Below are positions 1-7,484 of a stretch of 13,602 nt of DNA, piece by piece (position 1 is the first letter of the stretch; each line of letters opens with the position of its first letter). The translations under genes and the position numbers were made by a program. The notes under the pieces are model-generated. The model had not been told where the DNA came from. It searched no databases and was given only the letters and a program-made list of their open reading frames with translations. The DNA comes from Cochliopodium minus (taxonomy: Eukaryota > Discosea > Himatismenida > Cochliopodiidae), in the NCBI GenBank assembly GCA_024220525.1, contig JAMYWO010000217.1:57040-70641 (forward strand). The letters are read 5' to 3'.

Positions 1-77
1 ATAAAAAATAAAAAATAAAAAATAAAAAATAAAAAAATAAAAAATAAAAAATAAAAAATAAAAAATAAAAAATAAAA
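1..77. repeat. (AAAAAAT)n microsatellite at the left edge
   Basis: Tandem AAAAAAT units, with one unit longer by an A, fill the intron just past the donor at 85-84 (minus strand). The array continues to the window edge, so its full length is unknown. Confidence 0.9.
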
Positions 78-85
78 TTTTATAC

Positions 86-1254
86 CCAAACAAATAAACC
101 AAGCCAGCAGCAAGTTGACTTCCTTTTTTGAATGCTTCAGTGAGCTTTTTGCTGCCTTTTTTTTCGTTGGCCTCACAATTTATCCCCCAGTATTCCTTGA
201 GTCCCGAGATGGCTATTTCTTCTATTTTTTCTGAACCAAATAATATTGTACATTAAATTTTAAAGTTTAGAAAAAGTCTATAAAATGTAAATGAAAATAA
301 AAAAAAAAAAAATTATAAAAATAAATAAAATCATTTAATTAAAAATAAAAAATTATAATTTTGACAAAAAAACAAAATTAAAAAGGTCAAAAAAAGAAAA
401 TCAAAAAATCAAAAAAATAAAAAAATAAAAAATAAAAAAATAAAAAACAAATAAAATAAAAAATGTAATCAGAAAAAGATATCATTACCTTCATTTTTTG
501 TATTAGAAGAGTCTCTCCTTTTAAAAAGGGATTTTCTTTCCTCAGGTTTTTTTACGATGGTGGGCTGACGAACAACTTCTTTAGGAACCTCCACTTTTGC
601 GTTGGTTTCTCCGAAATAGGTGAAGAGGATCTTGGTGAGGGAGATCCAGAATAGCCAGTTGGAGGAACTGAAATTCTTTTGAAGTTTTATCTCGAAAGCA
701 GACTTCAATTTTTCGTTCACCAAAATTTCTTCTAAGACAAGTCTAGTTTTCTTGTGTGGACAAAGATAAGATTAATGAAATAAAATATAAAAAATTGAAA
801 AATTAAAAAAAAGAATAAAAAAATTAAAATTAAAAATTCAACAAAAAGAATAATTAAATACCATAACATAAAAACCAGAAAGAATTATAAAAAAAATCAA
901 AAGTTTTTAAAGAGTTTTTAAAAACCAGAAAAAATTAAAAAAATTTAAAAAATCATAATTAAAAAAAAAATATTATAAAGAATTTTAAAAAAAAAAAAAA
1001 AATCACAACTAATAATCATAAAATAAATTGTAAGGTTAAATTTTTTTTTTAAAAAAAAAAAAAAAAGTATTTACACCGATCTTTTCTTTCTTGTCAACAC
1101 TTTCTAGAAAAGAGTTGACGTCGAACATCATGAGCCTCTCCGTCTCGCTTCTGGCCTTTTTCAGAAGAATTTTGATTTCATTGAAATTTTTAAGAGTGTA
1201 AGGCTGTTTTGTTAACTCTCCCAACTTTATTTTCAACGACCCCTCAACTGCCAC
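86..1254 (-). CDS. Unrecognised protein, three linked exons, partial (5' start not visible, 3' end beyond the left edge)
   Basis: I do not recognise this protein. Three minus-strand exons fit by splice phase: 1254-1077, 731-489 and 230-86. Donors are G|GTGTAA, G|GTAATG and GG|GTATAA; acceptors are AAAAG, CTTAG and TTCAG. Together they give about 188 residues. The first exon is a charged helical stretch (LKIKLGELTKQPY, then a Lys/Glu-rich helix and FDVNSFLESV). The second has an amphipathic part (WLFWISLTKILFTYFG) followed by a basic, Pro/Ser-containing linker. The third reads EEIAISGLKEYWGINCEA and later GSQLAAGLVYLFG. There is no signal peptide and no motif I can name. No in-frame ATG precedes the first exon, and only 67 bases separate it from the stop of the U-box gene, so it is either that gene's continuation or a gene whose first exon I cannot find. 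The exons are well supported; the gene boundary is not. Confidence 0.6.
732..1076 (-). other. Long A-rich intron of the left-edge gene
   Basis: 345 bases between the exons at 1254-1077 and 731-489. It contains poly-A runs and short ATTAAAAA motifs, with no open stretch of coding character on either strand. The acceptor used is CTTAG at 733-732; a second candidate, CTAG, lies a few bases upstream but gives the wrong phase. Confidence 0.65.
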
Positions 1255-1321
1255 CTTTTAATATAAATGAATAAAATATTGAAATTCAAATAATTAATGA
1301 TTAAAAAAAATAATAAAATAA

Positions 1322-3318
1322 TTAATTAGACTTGTCGAAATATAAAAACATCTCTAGAATTAATGTTTTTAAAAAAATTGCCTCTTGAGGTGAAAATTCG
1401 ACAAGATATGTCTTCATCAAGTCACCTAGGAAAGAGTAAAGTTTTATCATTTCTTCGCTCATTTCTGGCAATTCTTCTTCTTTCTTAACTTTCACATTGG
1501 GATCTTCGGTTTTTGGGTTGTCGTTACTGATGGGAAGGTTGTTGTCATCTTGAGTTTTCTTATTTTTTTCATCAGAGATATCTTCTTTGTCGTCTTTATC
1601 TTTTATATCCTCCTTGGAATCTATATCATCTTTCGAATCTTTATCATCCTTGGAATCTTTATCGTTATCCTTCTTAATTTTGTCGAACTTCCTCAAATCT
1701 TTGTTCTTGATCACCGCAGACAATGAAGACAGTCTCTCAATATCCTCGGTATCCTCCTCAGTGCTGCGATCATCTATCTCATGAAGGGTGCGCGTCCTAA
1801 TTCTGATTCCCTTGTGCTCCAAGATCGGACTATCCTCACCCTTCTCCTGGATGATGAATTTATTGGGATTATCATTGTTATTGTTGCCATCATTATTATT
1901 TTCTTTCATATTGTGTTGATTATTATGATTCTTATCATCGTTTTTATCTTCCTTTGCAATTGATGGAGATCCCTGATTATTTTTTTTGATCTCAGATCTG
2001 GGACTCATATATTCTATCTTATCATTTTTATGGATTTCTATAGAATCCTCATCCTCTTTCGTTGGCACGCTATTGTATGGCTTGATCTTGAGCTAAATTT
2101 AAAAAGAATAATGAGTTCGAACAATTTTAAAATCCTATTATTTACTTTGCTATCTGATCTCTCATTGGGCCTTTTCATCTCTCCATTATCCTTTTCGTTC
2201 GGATCATGGCTGGTTCCATTTTTGTCCAATCTTATTTGATTATTTCTTTTCAAATTATTATCATCTCCTTTCTCGTTGATCATATCACCTTCATTATTCA
2301 CAATTTCATCTTCATTCTAAATAAAAATATTAATAAACATATATTCGTTAAAAAAAAAAAACCAATTTACATAAATTATAATCAATTGAATCTTTATCTC
2401 CAATTTGATATCATCTTTGACATTGAATCCCTTTGATACACTCAATGGAAATTTGTTGTGAAATGATTTTTTCTTGGCTATATCCTTCATATCGAACTCG
2501 ATAGATCCTATGAACAATTCCCTCTTCTTTAATCCCTTCATCTTTTCATTGATATCTATTTTTAAAGTTCCTGATAATTCATTTTCCTTTAAATTACTTT
2601 ATCGGAGTTTAATTTTTTTGAACGGAAAAATATATTTTTTTTACAATATCATTTTCTCTTCAAAAGATTCATTCAAATTTTCGATTTTCTTGCTCTTTTT
2701 CTTCTGTTCTCTGAAAAATAATTCAAAATATACTTTAGATTTATTGGATTTCTTGTATCCTTCAAGATGATCAACTAGTGGATAGAGATTTTAAAGTCAA
2801 ACAAATTAAAAAAGTCAAAATTGAGTAATTAGTGCAAATTGAAATAATAAAATTTATATATTTGAGATAAAACAATTATATTTTATTTTACCTTCAATCA
2901 ATAATTTTATTTCATCTATCTTTTTTGATGTTTGAAGATTTTTTTGATCCAATAGATTATTATTGCTCAAATGTTTGATTTCTTCATCTTTCTTCTGTAT
3001 TTTATCTTTGATATTCAAATATTGCGAAATTGCCTCCCTTAATGCAAAATTTGGTTTCAATTCTTTGATGGATAATTGAGAATTGCAGAGAGGACATTTA
3101 TTATTTTTCTGTAGCCAATCATGTATAGTCTTTTCAGAAAAACTATGACCACATATCATGGATATAACTGGTTTTTCCTAAAAGTAGATGAAATATCGCA
3201 AATTTAAAACGAATAAAATTATTTTTCTTTTCAATTTTGGAACCATTATTTCAAAGGATATTGGATCTTCAAAAATAGAGGTCAATCCAATAGATTGTCC
3301 CAAATTATTATCAATCAT
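1322..3318 (-). CDS. U-box protein (probable E3 ubiquitin ligase) with coiled coil, probable C2 domain and acidic tail
   Basis: Six exons: 3318-3244, 3177-2892, 2774-2645, 2596-2371, 2316-2146 and 2092-1322, giving 552 residues ending in TAA. The start is the first ATG of exon 1. The U-box spans about residues 12-75: DPISFEIM joined across intron 1 to EKPV, CGHSF (34-38), W46, CPLC (53-56) and the U-box-typical PNFALREAI helix. The usual first Cys of the CPI motif is Asp18. U-boxes bind E2 enzymes without zinc, so an E3 role is likely by family. Residues 76-115 look like a coiled coil. Residues about 113-236 fit a C2 beta-sandwich (KLLIEVDHL, KVYFEL, GTLKIDI, ELFIGSIEFDM, KFPLSVS, IKLEIKIQ). 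The calcium-loop Asp residues are mostly missing, so any lipid binding is probably calcium-independent. Residues 240-500 are charged and low-complexity (N/D/K, DSKDD repeats). The last 50 form a helical segment. U-box confidence is high; C2 is moderate. The 3' end may be incomplete. Confidence 0.8.
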
Positions 3319-3654
3319 TTTGAACAAATACTGTTTTCCTAAAACTATTCTCTTTTTTTTTCTTTCAAAAACATAAACCAATAATAATAATATAAAAAAA
3401 AAAAAAAAGAGTATTTTTGCAAGAGGACCAAAAAGATAATTTATTTGAAAATCATGAGAATATGATTAACATAGATGATCTAGAATCAGGTAAATAATTT
3501 ATATGAATGGAAAATAAATTTGCAATTGATTCCAAATTGAGAAAGTATAAGGTGAATAACTTCTTTATAAATTAATACTTTCTGTTTGAATTCAATACCA
3601 TAAATATATTTTTTATTAAATTTCAAAATTAAATTTACTGTACATCAAATTATT
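3319..3654. other. Intergenic region between the EEP gene 3' end and the U-box gene 5' end
   Basis: This 336-base gap holds the EEP 3' flank and the presumed promoter of the U-box gene. A/T-only sequence surrounds one island of mixed composition, at 3411-3497, which reads as coding on the plus strand (separate entry). No clear TATA or initiator can be singled out in such AT-rich DNA. Confidence 0.5.
3411..3497 (+). pseudogene. Coding-like orphan fragment on the opposite strand
   Basis: On the plus strand this stretch reads VFLQEDQKDNLFENHE, then NMINIDDLESG and TAA, 28 sense codons with balanced amino-acid use typical of exons here. The minus strand has stops in all frames. It could end at a donor (TCA G|GTAAAT at 3489-3490). 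No partner exon or convincing start is visible on the plus strand before the EEP gene begins at 3655. It may be a relic exon, a short ORF starting at the internal ATG, or chance. Confidence 0.3.
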
Positions 3655-4478
3655 TCAATTCAGATCCAAGCAAGCAAAAAGAGGCAAATGATCAGATCCA
3701 ATCAGCTCCTTCAACAATCTGACCTCATTCACCTTCATTTTTAGATTTCTGGAATTGAAGTAAAAGATGTAATCGATTTGTATTTCGGGCTTATCAGATC
3801 TATAAGTAAGAAAATTGGATTTGTTAATGGTTGTTGAATTCCAATCATTTTTGAGCAATTTCTTGATCGTTTTGCTATTGGGTGTGTCATTAAAATCTCC
3901 ACATAGAATCTTTGCTTTAGAGGGATATTTGCTGCTTATGTCTATGATCTTGGAGATAGATTCCAACCTATAGTTATCATTTGTCCTATCATAGTCAAGA
4001 TGCGTCGCCATCAATACAAAATTTTCAAATTCAATTACAATCAAACATCCTATAAAGAGATTAAAAAAAATCAAAGAGCTAATTTGATAAATAAATTTAT
4101 GATATTGCAATCTCATTCAAAAAATAATTTGTGGTTTTTGTTATTTTTCTTACTTTGTTCTTTTCCATTCAATATGATGGTTTTACAATTTTGTGTTTCA
4201 AAAGGTATTTTGGATAATACACCATTTCCATAATCACCTGTTTCATAATCGATAGATTTACCAAAATAAAGATATTTGAAATCAGCCAAATCTCCTATCT
4301 CTTGTAATTGATTGACCTTATCAGTTCTTATGGTATTGATATCCACCTCTTGGAGACAAACAATATCTGGATCCACTTTTTTGATGATTTCTGCAATTCT
4401 TTTAAGATTCACTTCATTATCTAATCCCATTCCATGTTGAATATTGAATGAGAGTACTCTCAATTGTTTATTTTTCAT
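3655..4478 (-). CDS. Endonuclease/exonuclease/phosphatase (EEP) fold metal-dependent hydrolase, ElsH/COG3568-like
   Basis: Two exons, 4478-4154 and 4049-3655, joined in phase 1 (CAA A|GTAAGA to TATAG|GA), giving 239 residues. This is the usual length of a stand-alone EEP domain. All family signatures are visible: N12 in LSFNIQHG, E44 in CLQEVD (metal ligand), H125 in ATHLDYD, D160/N162 in CGDFNDTP, D201 in IDYIF and D228-H229 in GSDHLP (catalytic dyad). The stretch FGKSIDYETGDYGNGVLSK is very like the bacterial ElsH-type subgroup. The fold hydrolyses phosphodiesters or phosphate esters (nucleic acids, sphingomyelin, inositol phosphates); the substrate cannot be read here. There is no signal peptide or membrane helix, so it is probably cytosolic. 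The start ATG is the first in the exon and leads directly into the first beta strand. The bacterial resemblance suggests old horizontal transfer followed by intron gain; this is inference. Confidence 0.9.
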
Positions 4479-4712
4479 TTTTTTTTTTGTTTTTTAATTC
4501 AAAATAGTTTAAAGTCAAAAAATATGTTAAAATCAGAAAAGAGTGGCAAATTTCTTTACACTACTTCGTTAATATCTTAAAGATAGAGTGATAAAATTTG
4601 TTTTAGTTATGATATTTTGTAAAAAAAAAAAAAAAATTAAAAAAATTAAAGATTTTTAATTCAAAAAAACTTTTCGATACAAACAAAAAAATTAAATAAT
4701 TTGATGATCAAA
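4479..4712. other. Intergenic region between RasGAP and EEP genes
   Basis: A 234-base A/T-rich gap between the RasGAP stop and the EEP start. It contains poly-A and poly-T tracts and no coding signal. It must hold the RasGAP polyadenylation site and the EEP promoter, but neither can be pinpointed. Confidence 0.5.
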
Positions 4713-7169
4713 TCACTTGACTTTCTTGGACTCAAAATCCACAAAAACCTTGAGAATGTCAAGAAACTCCGCATCAACACTGGTCTCATTGTCATGTTTC
4801 TTCAAAAGACGGGTGATGTAATCATAAGCTTGAAGAGGCTGAATCTTCTTGGTCCTTTGTTTTTCATTGTTTTTTTTGTTTGTACTTGGAGAAGTCGAAG
4901 GATGGTCTTTATTAATAATTTTTTCTCCATAATGACCAATTTTGTGCATCATAAAAGAGGCGTATTTATTTCCGATATTGATTTTGTTAATGATGTCATC
5001 AATATTGATCTCCTCTTCATCTTCTTTGAAGTCACTCTGATCGGGATTGAATTTTGTGAACTCGTCTTCGAAGGGGGGGAGTTCTTTGGACATCAGCTTC
5101 TCGAACAAATTTGATCTTTTTTCTTGAGTCAATTTGATCCAATCGTTGAGCCAAAAGAAAGGATGATCATTTTCATAAAGGACACCATTTGACCAAGTAG
5201 TTATTACTAAAAAAGCAAAAATAAAAGAATTTATTGTTAACTCTAGGAATAAAATAAAAAATATTTAATTCTTTTTTTTACCTTTAGAAATATTTTTGAG
5301 TATAGAAATAACTTCATTTGAGAGTTTTTCTTCTGTTATTTCGTATTCCTTTGGGCTCACCATCGCAGGGCAGATGAATCTCAAGAAAAAAATGGAGCTG
5401 GATGCATTGTTGGACACTTTAACATCATTAAACTTTTCGTCAGTCAATACTTTTATCATTTTTAATACAATTTTAATGTCACTAAAAAAAATAGAAAAAA
5501 TAAAAATTAAAAAAATTAAAAGCAAAATAAATTGAAAAAAAAAATTTTACTCTGGTAGTTCGTTGATGAATTGGTGTAGGTTGTCCAACATCAAGGAGAT
5601 GACTTGTTTGAAGAGAATTTTGTTGGTAGAAACGAAGAAAGGATTTATTTTCTCCATATCAATTTCGAAGGAGTAGGGTGACAATGTGATGAGATTAATG
5701 ACCGGTGTGATTACTTGTTTGAGGTAACTAGAACCTAAAAAAAGGAATAATTAAAATGGGTAAAATAAAATGAATGTTTTAATAGTAATTTGAATTTAAT
5801 TTGAGAAAATTCGTTAAAACAAAATAAAGTGCATTTCGAGTTATTCGTAAATAAAATTTATTTGGAGAATATTTATCAAAAGAAAATGAAGTGCATATTG
5901 TGTTTGTTTGTAATACTTTAATTTGAAGAAAAAGAGAAAACAGCACTCAAAATTTATATTAATAAACGACACTTTAAAAATTTTACCTTTAATCTTCAGA
6001 TACAAAGCCAAAAACCATGTCAACATGGTGGACATTCTTTGGATAGTTTTTTGCTCCGATTCGTTGATATTCTTCTTGAGGAGGAACTGGATGAAATTGT
6101 GGAGCTGATTCCTCGATTCGAGGAAGAAGATTACAGCTTTTCCACATTGTACATCTCCATCTTCCCAGGATTCGATCAGCAAGCTCTTCATCAATCCATA
6201 TATATAATTCACCTGTAAGATGATCCAAAATCAAAAATAAAAAAAACAATAAAATTTATATTTCATCATTTACAGGAATCAATTTGAATACAAGATGTTT
6301 GACCTGAATAGAAAATAAATTGTTAGCAAAATAAAAAAAATGTCTTTTAAAGATTATTAAAAAGATCAATAAATTAACTACTTAGATTATATGTTAAATT
6401 TATCTCACTAAATGTCCAATTAAAGAAATTATTTTTAATTTGTATTCAAATGAATGAATGATAAAAAATATCATGACAAGATATAGAGATATCAAATCAT
6501 ATAAATTATATATTTTCTGAAATTTTTAAATCCCTTTGTGAATTATATTAAATATTTTGCAAGTAGATTAAATTGGAGAATTTTTACCGAGTTCACAGGT
6601 GCAGTTATAGATTCCTTCCTTTGTAAGGAGGTCCCGATCAGAATGTTGGGAAGCTTTTCGATCTGCACGATCGATAATCTGTGAGTGTTCATGTTATCAA
6701 GAGAGGATGTAGAACTCGATCTCGAATATGTTTCAGAGATAGATACTTTCTTCCTTTTTATTTGAAAAAAAAATAAAAAATAAAAAATAATTTGTATTTT
6801 AAAATTGAATTGTCCAATATTTTAAATATCATTTAAATGAACACTCAAAACATTAATGAATTTAATGTGATTGTAATTCTAATTGTAATTTTTTTTTTTT
6901 TACTTTTTCTTTTGTCCCTTATTGAGCTGCTTCAATTCATCTTCGGTGAGAAAATGAAAAAGTCCTAATGGCTCACCCTTTTCTTCTTTTGGTAGGATTA
7001 AATTGAGATTTAATTTATCAGAAGAGGGATCCCTATTCAATTTGTTGTTCATCTTCTGCATTCTTTTCTCATACTGTTCTTCTAATTCCTTTTTATCTTC
7101 CTCTGTTATCAGATCAAATAATCCAACAGCTTTCCCTTTCTCATTATTTTTATCTTGTGTGATATCCAT
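4713..7169 (-). CDS. Ras GTPase-activating (RasGAP) domain protein
   Basis: Seven exons in matching phase: 7169-6904, 6753-6588, 6303-6274 (30 bases), 6212-5987, 5734-5551, 5481-5282 and 5206-4713. They encode 521 residues ending in TGA. The RasGAP domain covers about residues 145-375. ESRNQLHNFIQFLLK is the early helix. R213 in IQRMSTMLT aligns with the arginine finger of the FRGNS motif. YLKQVITPVI (233-242) matches the YL-x(5)-P-x-I helix. FLRFICPA (323-330) is the hallmark motif that positions the finger. By family it speeds GTP hydrolysis by Ras-type GTPases in the cytosol or at membranes. The N-terminal 144 residues are unusual: KG-x(3)-GLF-x-x-[IL]-TE occurs at residues 11-32 and 64-85, then comes a Ser-rich segment. 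The C-terminal 164 residues are acidic, then basic, and not recognised. The first three exons rest on splice logic and phase; the domain itself is firm. Confidence 0.88.
6304..6587 (-). other. Intron of the RasGAP gene
   Basis: 284 bases between the exon ending at 6588 and the 30-base exon 6303-6274. Both neighbours are in phase 0. It has A/T-rich sequence without a coding frame. A small unseen exon cannot be fully excluded, because the protein region it would encode lies before the conserved RasGAP core. Confidence 0.55.
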
Positions 7170-7484
7170 TTATCAAAAGTAATATCGATGTATTTAATTG
7201 TATTGATCCCGAACGTGATATGAAGTTGTATTTCTTCAAACTTTTTTTTTTTTTTATTTTCTCCAAACAAAAAATTTCCTTTCACAATAAAAACGAATAT
7301 ATTTAATACCTTTGGAAGTTGGATAAAGGTTGAATTTTAAAGAAAATTGATAGATAAGGAACAAAAGGGAAAAAAATATAAAAAATTTCCTTTCTAATTT
7401 AAAAAAATCCCCAAAAAATTTCTTTAAAGTGAGAAATTTCATGATTATTTCAAAATTTGAATTTATTTTTTATTTTTTATTTTT
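7170..7484. other. Intergenic region between VPS54 and RasGAP genes
   Basis: 315 bases between the VPS54 stop and the RasGAP start. A short minus-strand frame (7254-7442) is Phe/Lys-rich, has only A/T-driven composition and resembles translated intergenic DNA, so I do not call it. No other signal is seen. Confidence 0.55.

Noticed and set aside
1-77. Possible CRISPR-like or telomeric array
   Set aside because: The AAAAAAT units have no spacers and sit within introns; this is a simple microsatellite.
1781-1963. Plus-strand Ile-rich frame resembling a transmembrane segment
   Set aside because: It is the shadow of the N/D-rich tail of the U-box protein on the opposite strand.
4701-5114. 137-codon plus-strand frame
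   Set aside because: It lies exactly opposite the last RasGAP exon, which continues in phase from the conserved FLRFICPA exon; no homology or start context supports the plus strand.
5989-6249. Minus-strand frame of 86 codons containing Trp-rich sequence
   Set aside because: It is a different frame of the RasGAP exon 6212-5987; the other frame carries the finger region and has correct splice phases on both sides.
6900-7169. Stand-alone 89-residue small gene
   Set aside because: Its last codons hide a GTAAAA donor (AAGAAAAA|GTAAAA), and the next exon joins in perfect phase 2 and flows into the RasGAP exons, so I treat it as the RasGAP first exon.
7254-7442. 62-codon Phe/Lys-rich minus-strand frame
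   Set aside because: Composition matches translated AT-rich intergenic DNA; there are no splice partners or motifs.
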